From Cristatella mucedo (Eukaryota; Bryozoa; Phylactolaemata; Cristatellidae): 64,000 nt of DNA. The position numbers were made by a program, and so were the translations under genes. Below the pieces are notes generated by a model. It was not told where the DNA came from. It saw only the letters and a list, made by a program, of their open reading frames with translations, and made no database searches. Positions 46,762 through 56,880 of this stretch are shown here, one piece after another; the first letter of the stretch is position 1; each line of letters opens with the position of its first letter. The DNA lies in contig WPIO01000086.1 in the NCBI GenBank assembly GCA_009760855.2, positions 1,413,001-1,477,000 of the forward strand. The letters run 5' to 3'.

Positions 46762-47706
46762 CTAGGGGGGGGGGGGGCACTCAGGGCCTCCCCCCCCAGG
46801 CACTGCTGGGAGTGTGGCCAGGGCTTTTTCGGCTTCTGCAGCCGCACTCAGGAGGGCCTCCTCATCGGCGTCTGACGCCCAGGAAGTCTCCAAGATTGCC
46901 TTTCGCCTAGGCCTGCTCTTCTGGCACTCCTTGCTCGAGTGCCCCTCGGCCCTGCACACACCGCATTTCTGCGCAACGGTGCAGGAGCGAGCCACGTGGC
47001 CTGGTTTCCTGCACCGGAAACACTTCACCAGGGGGCAGTCTGCCATGTAGTGCCCTAGTTGGCTGCACCCATTGCAGACCCTATTTGGGCATAGCAGCGC
47101 CTTGTGGCCGGCTTGGCCACACTGTCCGCACGGGGTTGGCATGCCCATGTACCTAACCGCCACCAGGCCCTCGCTGCCCTCAAAGGACATCGAGAGGGGG
47201 AGGGGTTTCTCCATCTCGAACAGGATCTGTCTGTTCCCGTTCGCGATGTTGGTGCCCCTATAGGTGCCCAATTTGTGTCTCAGCACTTTGCCATAGGCAG
47301 ACAGTGCTGCTGCCACCACCTCCACTTTGACTCTAGGGTGAATCCCTATCAGCGTGACCACAATAGAGCGGTCGACCTGGTGCCTCGCTCCTGGAAAAGA
47401 TTTAACCATGACTGCTGCCGCCTCTTTTGCTTGGGCCTCGGTTGAGAAGCCCAGCTCAAACTGCTTCCGCAGTTTGTTGTTAAAGCTGTAGTGCAAGCCA
47501 CGTAGGGTCGATACACCATTCCTCACGCCCAAGATCTCGTCTATCGACTGTATCTCGAACCCTCTGCAGCCCGGGACCGAGGCCGGGATCACTACTTGGA
47601 GAGGGTCTCCTCCCGAGGGTGGGGATATCCCTCCGAACACCTGCTCGAGGGCAGGCACACCTGCAGCAGCCGCATACGATAGGCTCGCTGGTCTCTGGGG
47701 GGCCAC
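46762..47706 (-). CDS. Copy A ORF1: gag-like nucleic-acid-binding protein with four CCHC knuckles
   Basis: A 314-codon ORF, the best preserved piece of the element. Residues about 108-165 (VDRSIVVTLIGIHPR onwards) look like an RRM- or gag-type fold. Four CCHC zinc knuckles (C-x2-C-x4-H-x4-C) follow at Cys193-Cys206, Cys211-Cys224, Cys229-Cys242 and Cys248-Cys261. A basic patch (RPRRK, 265-269) comes next and then an Ala-rich helix. Such proteins coat retrotransposon RNA and assist target priming. The frame ends in a run of Pro encoded by poly-C (46,766-46,778 on the plus strand is poly-G), so the natural C-terminus is probably the acidic stretch beyond the slip. ATG at 47,706 is the first in frame after a GC-rich leader. 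Homologous to the fragment at 44,403-44,639. Confidence 0.85.
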   Translation of the reverse strand: MAPQRPASLSYAAAAGVPALEQVFGGISPPSGGDPLQVVIPASVPGCRGFEIQSIDEILGVRNGVSTLRGLHYSFNNKLRKQFELGFSTEAQAKEAAAVMVKSFPGARHQVDRSIVVTLIGIHPRVKVEVVAAALSAYGKVLRHKLGTYRGTNIANGNRQILFEMEKPLPLSMSFEGSEGLVAVRYMGMPTPCGQCGQAGHKALLCPNRVCNGCSQLGHYMADCPLVKCFRCRKPGHVARSCTVAQKCGVCRAEGHSSKECQKSRPRRKAILETSWASDADEEALLSAAAEAEKALATLPAVPGGGGPECPPPP

Positions 47707-49009
47707 TTGGGAAGGCAGCGCACCGGGGGGGGGGTGGGGGTGTTTTTTGGGGGGGCCGGCATTTTACTGACCAGCTCAGCTGGGCGGAGGGGGCCCCCTT
47801 GGAGGGGGGCAGGCCTTATGGGAGGCAGCGAGACACAGCACTGTTGGCTCCAGGCGGGCTTACATGCCGAACCAGCAGGCGCAATTGCCTCGGCACTAGT
47901 GGAGGGGCGGTTGTAAAGTCAGACAAGGTGCCTGGGGGGTGTCTGTTAGGGCGGGAGGGGGGTCTTATCTATAGGGGGGGGGGGAAGTAAAGCTCTACAG
48001 GCTATGAGTACCAGGCTAGCGACCCACGCCGCCCTTGCCGGGCGGGCGGGCTTGGGGGTGGGGTATCACGCTTGGCGGGTCTATAAGCGAATCCTACCAC
48101 ATAAAAGATCAATAAGTATCGGGACAGGAGCTCTATAAGCTTAACTGGAGCGATATGTCCCTAAAGGTCGCAAGCGCGCGGCAAGCTCGCAAACACCGGG
48201 CAGGAAGTACAAAAATTTAGCCCCTACTATCTATGGGGGGGCGCTCAGCTGTTGTTGTCAACAGCCGGAGGAGAGGCTAACTAAAGCTTAACGGCAGCGG
48301 AGAGGGCTGAAGTAAAGAGAATACGTTAGTATATAAGTCTTTTGTACTTTTAATCACTCTTTAGGCGCAGGACGACCCCTCTAAGCGGAAAGGTACGCGA
48401 CCGGAATGGAGCCGGCGCGGACGGGGGAAGCCGCGGCCTACCTGCTCTACCGGCCGGGGTTAGAAAGATCCCGGGGGTAGAAAGATACAGGGCTAGTACG
48501 AGGTGGTGGAGAATGCAAATAAAAGGCTAAGACTACTGGAAAGGATTGCAAACCCGCTCCGGATTCGACTTTATCGCCGGAATACCCGGTGGGCGGGGCT
48601 ACCCTGCCGCGGGTCCGAGGACGCGACCGCGTGGCGACTAAAAGCTAAGACCAAGGGCGTATGCGCATGCAACTTACACTAATACTGTAACAATTTAAAT
48701 ATTACACAGGCTAAGACAAAATCTTACACAGACAGGCACCGGATTCGACGGTATTGTCGAAACAACCGGTGGGCGGGGCTCCGCAAGGCGGAACAAAGGC
48801 ACAACACGGGAACGTGTACAAATACCGAACCCGAAAGCGTTCGCACACAAAAACTACCAGTAAAAGATTCACACTAACTAGGGGAATCGAGAGAGACTAC
48901 CCACAGGCACTAACGAGTCACGGCTCGGGCAGTAGGAAGGAAATTCCTCTGACCCAGCGGCGGCTTCCGGCCCTGCCTAAGCGGCGGCCTAAGGCCGGGT
49001 CCCTTCCCC
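47707..49009 (-). promoter_or_regulatory. Copy A 5' leader with internal repeats
   Basis: GC-rich leader between the U2 junction (49,010) and ORF1. Two related blocks 180 bases apart, 48,556-48,600 and 48,736-48,780, both contain CCGGATTCGAC and end in CCGGTGGGCGGGGCT. The second includes the dyad TTCGAC-x6-GTCGAA in reverse. AGGCTAAGAC-type words occur near 48,525, 48,643 and 48,708. Long poly-G runs at about 47,727-47,760 and 47,975-47,984. Such repeats in a retrotransposon leader could hold an internal promoter or an RNA structure; that role is inference. Confidence 0.5.
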
Positions 49010-49101
49010 ACTACACTTTGATCTTAGCCATAAGGTACTACACTTTGATCTTAGCCATAAGGTACTACACTTTGATCTTAGCCATAAGGCCGAGAAGCTA
49101 T
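49010..49101 (-). other. U2 snRNA 5' end with 27-bp segment repeated three times, abutting copy A
   Basis: On the minus strand, from 49,101, the sequence reads ATAGCTTCTCGG (U2 nt 1-12, one change), then three copies of a 27-base unit equal to U2 nt 13-39. The unit starts CCTTATGGCTAAGATC and ends GTGTAGTA, the branch-point-pairing segment. The units lie at 49,063-49,089, 49,036-49,062 and 49,010-49,035. Copy A begins right after the third. The match to animal U2 is near perfect. This is not a functional U2 gene because the rest of U2 is displaced to 44,640. Confidence 0.93.
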
Positions 49102-49115
49102 ACCGATCGTCAGTC

Positions 49116-49187
49116 CTCATTGACATTATCCACCAGGCACTCATTGACATTATCCACCAGGCGCTCATTGACATTATCCACCAGGTG
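49116..49187 (-). repeat. 24-bp tandem repeat, three units
   Basis: CTCATTGACATTATCCACCA plus GG and two variable bases, starting at 49,116, 49,140 and 49,164. Only the last bases of the units differ. It lies between copy B's 3' junction and the U2 fragment that precedes copy A, so it may be U2 spacer. Confidence 0.95.
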
Positions 49188-49335
49188 CTGCTCCATCGTT
49201 GGCGACAGTCTGCCCACCACGAGCGTCCTTCTGCAACTCACCTCAACCGTTGCTGCACCACGTGGTCACGCCAGTCAAACCCCATGACCACGTGCTGCCA
49301 CACCAACGGGCTCTCTGCTTACCTATCCTTCGGTA
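49188..49335. other. Possible U2 intergenic spacer
   Basis: Follows the U2 remnant at copy B's 3' end and, with the 24-bp repeats, leads to the next U2 5' end. No ORF with a known domain. If U2 genes are tandem here, upstream promoter elements of the second U2 would lie in 49,102-49,335; I cannot recognise a PSE by eye. Confidence 0.35.
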
Positions 49336-49348
49336 GGTAACAACAGAT
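49336..49348 (-). other. U2 snRNA-like sequence at 3' junction of copy B
   Basis: The reverse complement reads ATCTGTTGTTACC, 11 of 13 bases matching U2 from nt 39. It follows an A-rich tail (TTATTAATTAAAAA), the copy B 3' end. Short, so weak alone, but it sits at the same relative place as the better match at copy A. Confidence 0.6.
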
Positions 49349-51420
49349 TTTTTAATTAATAACTGGTGGGGTACATGGTCGGCCTAGGTCCTCCGAGGCA
49401 CATCTCGGGTGGGACCAGCATCGCGATCTGGATGTGGCCGAACCTCGGGTGTCGCGCGCGCTTGCTGGGGCACCCCGAGCATGATCGGGGTAGCCCTTCT
49501 CACAGGCTCGACCACGGTCGCGCGTGGTGCGCGAGGGCACGCCGCAGTGTACTGAGCCGCCGCCCGTTGGAGGGCGGCGCCGCTGAGCCTTACTGGCTGT
49601 GGCTGACTGGCTCTCTCTGGAGCTCTCGCCCGGATGTCACGCTCTACCGAGCCAGCTGGACTCTGGAGGGGAGCTATCGCGGGTGGTGTAGTCTCCGGCT
49701 GGGCCAGCTCTCCTCCATGCCTTTCCGATCCAGAGGTAGGTGGGGCGTCCGTCCGGTGCATTGTGGGCGTCGCCTCGTCGTCTCCGGGCGCAGGCGGCTC
49801 CTGTGACGGCCGTACTCCCTCTTGTGGGCAGTCTGCGGTGCCCACGAATCGCAGCCAGACCCTGGCCGAGCCATTAATGGCGTCCGCCACGCAGAGCTTC
49901 CTGAGAAGCCTGCGGTGGCGCTGGCTCACCCTAAGGGCTGCCAGGGTCCGCTCGTTCTCAGGGTGCCAGGCACCGAGGGAGCCCACGATGAAGGCACAGT
50001 TCTCCACTTGGCGTCCTCGGACGCAAAGCTCCTCCACCAGCTCCGTGTATTTGAGGAGCTTCCTTTCGGCTGCCACCTCCAGCGCAAGCTCCCCGTTGTC
50101 GAACGGGACCGCTACGTCGACCACTACCGCGTAGGCACTCGTGTCGATGACCAGGTCCGGGCGACGATGCGAGATCGGGTCGAGCTCATGGTGCTGGTCC
50201 ACTCGGGCGTGCCTCCTCAGTGCCCAAGGCAGCGCCTCAAGGAGCCGTTTCAGGACCGCGTCGTGCCGTTCAGTGATGGCGACCATCATGCCTGGGCAGT
50301 TGTTCAGGACGTGCGGCAGCGTCTCGCGCTGACCGCAGCCCTTGCAGCAGAGGTGCTCCGACGTGGGGTCAAATCTGGCCCTGGCGGCAGCCACCGGCAG
50401 GAGGCCCAGCCTGGCACGGAAAACAAAGCGCCAAGCAGCAAAAGTGACACCGAGGCCCGAAAAGAGGAAGTGGGTGTGGTTGCTGTGGCTGTCTGTTGCC
50501 AGACAGCGAGCCACTTTCCCCTGATCGCGCCTCCCGCGCCAATCTGCCGCCCATGACTTGGCCAGATCCTGTCTGATGGTGGAGACCATGTTGGAGGGCG
50601 CGAACTGAGGGCGCTCATGGTCTCCTTCGATCCAGTGGAGCTGGATCTTCCCATCGGCGTACTGGGCACCAACACCCAGGCGTCTGAGCGCCTGGTGGGC
50701 CTCGGACCAGAGCGACCTTGAACCCGCATGTGCGGCATGTTCAAAGGAACCGCCCGACAGGAAGATGGTTCTGGCCTCGGCCGAGGGCGTTCCTTTCAGG
50801 ACCTTTATGGCTCCATCAAGGCCCTCAAGAGCAATTCCTGCCACCGTCCAGTCCGGAGAGGACCATGCGGCACGCGTGCGTGGCGCGAAGGATGTCCACA
50901 TCCTGCGAGAGCGGGAGGAGGCCAAGGCCACCACTGGAGCGTGAGGCGTGAAAGAAGCCCACAGTGGCTCTGTCAGGAAGGGAGCAAACCGACCTGCAGA
51001 AGTCCTTGATCGCTCTGTCGACTGGGACAAGGAGCTTCTTTTGGAGCCATTTCGCACGTCCCAGGTACTCTGGTCTGGGCATAAGGATCACGTGCGTAGA
51101 GCATCCATCTTCTGCCACGGAGCCAATAGGGACGACTGGAGCAGAGCTATATCCCGGGTGAGGAGGGAGGTCGCCGTCTCAACCTCCGCCCGGGGGTATG
51201 CGAAGCCCTGGGGGGCACCTAGGTATAGGTGCGCCTCCTCGTCCCCCAGCATTGGAACCGGGGAGCCGGCGATGGTGAATGCCAGGCTCTCCGACGCCGC
51301 CGGGTAACGCACCAGCGTCCTGCATTTTTCCGGCCTGAACTTTAGGCCAATGCTCGAGGCAGCCCGGTGTGCTCGATCGAGCTGGCGCTGGAGGGAGCGC
51401 GACGAGTTCTCAAGGGAGCA
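49349..51420 (-). pseudogene. RLE-type non-LTR retrotransposon copy B (RT end plus restriction-like endonuclease)
   Basis: 5'-truncated copy with the best RLE domain in the window. RT C-terminus: GLKFRPEKCRTLVRYPAAS near 51,330, then AHLYLGAPQGFAYPRAEVE to 51,170, then DFCRSVCSLPDRATVGFFHA near 51,000. A frameshift near 50,840 leads into the main ORF (51,057-49,384), whose first 70 codons are out of the natural frame. In that ORF the RLE knuckle is Cys238-x2-Cys241-x7-His249-x4-Cys254, and the PD-(D/E)XK-like block is RRPDLVID (Asp301) with VVVDVAVPFD (Asp314). The last 150 residues are Pro- and Ser-rich. The enzyme would nick the U2 target and prime reverse transcription from its 3' end. It lacks the RT core, so it cannot be autonomous. 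Confidence 0.92.
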
Positions 51421-51639
51421 CTTGCCCCTGCCTTTGTCCTCCTCGAAGTCCAGAGGGTCGAGTTCCTCCAGAGGGATCCGCAGCCACAGAGGGCAGACGT
51501 CTACTTTCCAGAGGTCCAGGGCCTCCAGCCGACGAAGGAAGAAGTCCTATCACGAGGACGGCTCCAGGTCCAGGGGTGGCACCACCGGCAGACGAGAGTG
51601 TCGAGTCGTCGATCAGGAACTCGAGCCGCCGACTGAAGA

Positions 51640-51715
51640 GCACCGGCCACCGACCAGGAAGCACCGTCCACCGACCAAGAACCGCCGTCCACCGACCAGG
51701 AACCGAAAGGAAGCA
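51640..51715. repeat. Short minisatellite of about 22 bp, three to four units
   Basis: Repeats of CCACCGACCAGGAAGCACCG with small changes (CCACCGACCAAGAACCGCCG, CCACCGACCAGGAACCG). It lies between the U2 fragment at 51,746 and the recognisable start of copy B, so copy B's 5' junction is not clean. Confidence 0.8.
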
Positions 51716-51745
51716 TATGCCAGCACAAAATCGATTCTCGCTCTA

Positions 51746-51774
51746 TGATCTTAGCCATAAGGCCGAGAAGCGAT
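51746..51774 (-). other. U2 snRNA 5' end (nt 1-29) upstream of copy B
   Basis: The reverse complement begins ATCGCTTCTCGGCCTTATGG, identical to the 5' end of animal U2, and continues CTAAGATCA before diverging. It is in the same orientation as copy B and lies about 350 bases upstream of its first recognisable residues. Sequence further upstream (51,775-51,886) would be the U2 promoter region, but I cannot identify promoter elements, and an N at 51,887 interrupts it. Confidence 0.88.
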
Positions 51775-52454
51775 GACCTCGCACCGTTCGCATTGGTGAA
51801 GGACCGGGTCCATCTCAGAATGAAGGAGGCCGGGGCCTCGGCTGCGTCCTCCAGCTCATCCCTTGCCCTGGTCGTANTTCTTACTACGAATTTGATCATA
51901 TCTCAGGACCGGGCCGGCTTTTTCTGTTAATTACTAAAATATCAGCCTAATAGGAATTGATGAAGCAGGGTAATTGTAAGTTATGGGAGTCTCCCAGAAC
52001 GGCACCTAAACTTGATTACAATGTGGTTTGGCAGGCTTGACGGTGAACATGACCCTGGCAGCACCTCGGGTGCTTGTATTTCACAGGCACCATGTCTTAT
52101 TCCCTCTTGAATATCCTTGATCCAACGGGTTTCGACCCGGTGTGTTAGACCTCGGAAAGTTGGATCCGGATTGTTTAATCAAGGGTCTGTTTCAACCACG
52201 GAGGATTCGAACCTGGGTTTCTGACCATATTATTCTTCGACCCCAGGGCGAATCGGCTGCAGCAGTTTTGACCACTCCTGACTATGGAGTACACAGGAAT
52301 AATAAACAGCTTTTGAAGTTACCAATGACGTTTAATCCCTTAGTCGGCTGTTACATGACACACGGCAGCTTGTGATCACCTGAAATGTGCATCAACACGT
52401 TTCAATTCAATATTCATATGCACAATTAAGAATGTGACAATAATGTCATGGCTT

Positions 52455-53740
52455 TTAGGTACATGGACGCGTTGATGCAGTTGTAAGTGGCTGCAGCTCG
52501 TTCCACACGTTGCTGCAGCTCACGGTAAAGTTTCTCTGTGGGATGCGGTGAGCCGCGACAGCTTGCAGCAGTTTGGCCTTGTTAGACTTTGTGTCTTTTG
52601 ATATTCCATCCAGAAACGTCCATATAGTTGATGTTGACAGCTGAAGAGTGATTGCAATGCATTGTACCATCCCTTGCAGATGTTGTTAGTTCTGGCAAGT
52701 CCACTAGCCGCATCATTTCACTTGTTTCAAGTTGGAATACGAAAGAGAGACGGTTCATACCGTTCTCCCCTTCCGTACAGACGTCGTCCTCGAATGTAGG
52801 AGTGCTCGAAGTAGGTCACCAGTTCTTCAATTCGTTCCTGTTGAGGCATGTCTTTAAACTAGCTTGTCAAGGGCATCTGGAACATCGTTTTCAGGAACAA
52901 ATGTGAGACTTGATAGGTATCTTGCGAACTGACAGAACGTCTCATCTGTTTCGTATGCAGTTTTTAGTCTGAGCTCTAAACTTTCCTGAAAACACTTTGC
53001 GTCAGATGGAAATAGCAGCCAGTTATTGTAGCTGCAAGATAAGTGGCTCGAAAAACGTTCATTGGCACCATTTGAAAAACCGTGAGAATGGCCTCAGGAG
53101 CTGCTTGCTGCATAGAATTTGTGATGACAGGCATCAATCTTTGATAAGTTGCCTGCGTCGTGTCAGGCGACAAAGAGTACAGTGCATCTGGGTTTATGCC
53201 AGCATCAAGGTAACGTGGAAGGTGTACTGTCGATAGAATAACGATGGAACAACGTTGAATGTGCCATCGCCTAGCCACTGCTTGGCATGCATCATCGCAT
53301 CTGCAACAGTGCCATCGCCCATAACTGATCCTCGGCCCGTGTTTGTCACCTTGCGAATCATGCGAATCATGGAACAATAGTTTACAACATGGTTCCGGCA
53401 TTTCAAAAGTCGCATTTTTTGGGAAGTGGTAGTAACATGTGCCCGTCGTTTGCTTCACTTGCTACTTTACTTTTATGCCGCCCCAACTCGCGTGTCCTAC
53501 TTCGGTAGGGCCATGAGAACGTGATCACATAGGGTGGCCATCACAGCGGCTTGACTGGTTGATGGTCGAGCAAGAGCGTCATTCATCTGCTTTTTCATTT
53601 CTTCGACAGCTTTACGCGCCAATGACTGACCGATTTCCTTCATGAGTGTGATCCATTGAATTGGTGTAGAACCCTGTCGTCCAGTGTCTTCACTCTCGCG
53701 CGGCATTTCAACGACGTTAACTTGCAACATCTCCGTACCA
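52455..53740 (-). pseudogene. MULE-type (FLYWCH-associated) transposase remnant
   Basis: Reading leftwards: N-terminal helical part at 53,730-53,497 (MLQVNVVEMPRESEDT), then QWLGDGTFNVVPSLFYRQYT at about 53,285-53,225 with the first catalytic Asp. TTQATYQRLMPVI follows, then PEAILTVFQMVPMNVF at about 53,065, where families of this type have Asp and Glu (TDFE); both are replaced, so it is dead. GCYFHLTQSVFRKV comes next (52,990). After a frame change, ERIEELVTYFEHSYIRGRR and, at 52,620-52,560, TIWTFLDGISKDTKSNKAK fit the C-terminal part. The order and spacing are those of MULE transposases domesticated or amplified in many animals. Several frameshifts. A shorter relative is at 57,265-57,960. 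Confidence 0.85.
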
Positions 53741-54243
53741 CATCATTCTTCATTGTCTGCCCGTGGAATCAGTATTCGTGATTACCAAGAAGCAAAGATC
53801 TCTTTCCTCGTTTCGTCACTCCATATTGCACAGTACCCACCATTACCACGGTATCACACATGCACAGGCAGAAGTAGCTAGGTACGCCTTCAAAGAGTAC
53901 AGAATGTGTCACATGACGGCAAATTCCCAAAAAGCAACATCCATACTTACCGAGAAACGAAGTTGGTTTTCTCTTTCACTTACACCACATTACACGGCAG
54001 CCTCCATTGGTGACTGCCAACTGTATATGAGATTTATGATAAGTACGCAAGCAGTACATATGTGCGGGAAATGCAGCAACATTCCCGGTATTGACATGTC
54101 CTGCTGGCTAAATAGGGCTGTGCGACGTTATAATACGTTCAGCAGTCACTTCTGGTACTAATTATGTGTTTAGACAGCATTTTTTGTATTAAAACCTAAT
54201 TTCTATCATATCACTGAAAGTGAACATGTCAGTCCAAACGTCA

Positions 54244-54385
54244 TGGGTTGAACAATCCGTGAGTGCAAACGGCCATTGGTGAAATGGACAGGAACGAATC
54301 TTCCGAGGGGCCAACAATCCTATGGTCGAATATTCCGTGGGTTCAATCGCCCGGGTCGAACACTCCGGGGTGGAAAAGTCTGGTT
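54244..54385. repeat. Degenerate 16-17 bp minisatellite, locus 1 of 3
   Basis: Built from units close to GGGTCGAACAATCCGN: GGGTTGAACAATCCGT, GGGGCCAACAATCCTA, TGGTCGAATATTCCGT, GGGTTCAATCGCCC, GGGTCGAACACTCC. The same array occurs at 58,425-58,592 and 59,161-59,312, each preceded by ATATCACTGAAAGTGA and followed by GGAAAAGTCTGGTTACC. Confidence 0.85.
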
Positions 54386-55830
54386 ACCATATTCTTTTGC
54401 ATCTGAGCCTGCCCTGATGTCCCTTCGCGGTCGATGCCTGTTTGACCGGTAGCTGTAGCCCAGCTTTTTGCCGGAAAGTTTTGCCATAACATTTGCCGTT
54501 TTTATGTAAACGGCAGTGGTTTTCAGTGCTCTGCTTGGTCTTTATTCCTCCCTGGTCGAGTTTCTTCCTGAAGAGGTCAAGTTCAATTTGTATAATCAGA
54601 TTGATATTACTAAGCGAGTTGGCGATCTCCGAGCATCTTTCGCAGGATGCCGGATTTACAGTTGACATTAGAAAGCATGCTATTATGAGATCCGGTGTCG
54701 GTTTCGACGACCAATATTGAGACAACTTGCATGTATAATCTTGCCTGCTGAGTGGACAGTTCAGCTATTGACAGCCCCCATGTCTCTTGATGATGTGTCT
54801 TATTCTGCCCCCATTGCACAGCTACCACCAGAGGCATGCTGTGTCAGTTGTACCGGCTCTATAGAGGCTCTGACCGATGCTTATGCCCCTAAATGGCTCT
54901 ACGGTTGGCCGAGAGCCAGTGATGCTCATGGGTGCTTTTTTAGCAGCTTCACCCGATGCTAATGGCTTGCCACCACCCCCAAGGCTTTCTGCCAAGGAGG
55001 TGCTAAGAACTCCACAGTTTCCTCAACATCTTGATCATGTATGCCGGGCGAGTCTTTAATGAGGTCTTTGCCATTGAAAATGGCTGGCAGCTGCTAGATG
55101 GCCGAACCAGAACTCGTGCTATTCCAGCAGCAGCATGTAATGTAACCTGCATCTAATGCCTCGCAAGGTGGTCAGCTAAAGAAAATTAGTCTCGTGCTGT
55201 GCTCCAGACACAAAAAACCACACACAGCTTCGTGTCAGTGTATGTTCGTATTTGGATCTGTGCATCAAATCTGTAAGTTATTCTGTGGTATATATGATAT
55301 CATTTATGTTCCTAAATGGTTCTAAATGAAATATTCCTATATGGTTCGTAAGTCTGGATAATAAACTGCCTAGAATGTCCTGATGCTTGCCGACTGCAAG
55401 TAGAAGAATAATTAAGACCGTTTGGTTCGGTGCCATCATAAAAGATGGTGCCTAATTGATCCTACAGAGTAACACCACTCTTTACAACATTGCCAGCTTT
55501 CTCGTGTAGCACCTGTCCTGTGTCACCTTCGATTGTGAAGGTCTTACATTTTCTTTTCTTACATTTCTTGAGTATTTCGTGACCTTTATCTGTGAAGGAG
55601 TTACAGGCTTGGTGTCACATCCGTGTCGTAGGGCTGCCTTTCCCTCATTGGCCTGAGTAACCACAGGCATTGCGACGTTAGCAGAGGCAACCAGCTGTGG
55701 AGGTCAGAGCAGCAACCAGCAGGCAGGAGCAAGGAGCTGGATGAGGCTCATTGAAGGTAAGCATGAGCATAATTGTGCGCAATTATATGCATATGACCAT
55801 TGAAGATTTCCCGTTGGTATATATAACCGA

Positions 55831-56880
55831 TACTGCTGCTAATACTTTTACCTGCAATAGCATTTCAGCCTGCCAAAGATTGGCTGGCGTTCTGATTTTG
55901 GAATAGCTAAATGGAGTAGCATAATGTTGTTTGTATTTGCTAGTCCGAAGGTACTTGCTCATCCAGTTGGCTGCAGCTGCTCTAAAATTGCTCTGGCACT
56001 GGCACAAAGCCTTCCTGTGATTGCAGGCAAGTTTTACAAACCATCTATATGAAATCCGACTATGGAAGTCGCGGCAGTGTACATAAGTCCCGGCTGTATT
56101 CGAGACGCTCTTCATGCTGAGCAGAGGAACATACCTCGAAGTAAGTCTCTAAATACAATTTCAGACAGTGCAACTTTCTGCCGTGCTGATTATTGAGTTC
56201 ATGCGAATTCTTACATTGTAGTTACTTTGTGCCCCTCGATGAATGAAAAGTCGCTGATGACGTCATCACCAGAGACGGCAGGCATGTTAGATTGCAAGAG
56301 CCTGCCGGGAGTGGCTCGATCCACTTCGACTGCAGGCAGGCAGACCTTCAGCTTTGATCCGATTGAACTTAGTGATGCCCTTTTGTCTATGTGGAATTTG
56401 GATGCAAGGGTCGTATTATTGACGGTGGAATGTTCCTTGTGTCACTGCTGTCGAACTTTATTGCTGATTGCAGTTAATAAGACTCATAGCAGGGGCTCTG
56501 CATGGGATGTTTACTCGTATATTATTTTTAATGGTTATGGTTGCTGATGGTGCTGTTCTTAGAGAGGAGGGGCTAATGAAGCCACCCCAAAGAATAGTGA
56601 CCCATGCACAAAGAGGTTTTACGACTATCGCTCGCGTCGTGCGATGCAAGTTGTGCTGGATTCTGGCAAACAGAATGCGTGTGCTTCTTAAGCACATTGC
56701 AGCTACGCCATATGCTGCATAATAAATCGCTTTAGCTTGTGCACAACTATCTTCTGTATGGGAACGGGATGTCGAAGGGCGCTGCTGCAAACACAACTCA
56801 AATCAGCATCTAGCACAGCTATCGATGTGTAATTCTAGGACAATTTTTTGGAAAGGTTTTTATTGGACAATTTTATTACT
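55831..56880. other. Unassigned stretch between the two duplicated units
   Basis: Includes an ORF of 106 codons at 56,227-56,547 (MCPSMNEKSLMTSSPETAG onward) with no recognised domain, and overlapping shadows on the minus strand. No counterpart was found in unit B, so it is specific to unit A. Confidence 0.35.

Larger units (their letters stand above)
51955..55830. repeat. Segmental direct repeat, unit A
   Basis: Blocks here recur in the same orientation at 57,265-61,160, though rearranged. 51,960-52,110 matches 58,600-58,740 (AGAACGGCACCTAAACTTGA against AGAACGGCACTTACACTTGA). 52,720-53,650 matches 57,270-58,110. 53,920-54,385 matches 58,105-58,590. 54,385-54,720 matches 58,735-59,040 and again 59,310-59,640. 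54,890-55,830 matches 60,220-61,160. Unit A is the longer at the transposase and lacks the SINE found in unit B. Confidence 0.88.

Noticed and set aside
47619-47990. Gly- and Arg-rich plus-strand ORFs over poly-G runs
   Set aside because: Low-complexity translation of the GC-rich retrotransposon leader.
49010-49089. CRISPR-like array (three 27-base repeats)
   Set aside because: The repeats have no spacers between them, and the unit is U2 snRNA nt 13-39 in a eukaryotic setting.
49366-50556. Several plus-strand ORFs of 100-244 codons opposite copy B
   Set aside because: They lie opposite the minus-strand RLE frame and have no recognisable domain.
49010-51774. Functional U2 snRNA gene
   Set aside because: Only the first 29-39 nucleotides are present in one piece; the Sm site and 3' stem-loops were not found.
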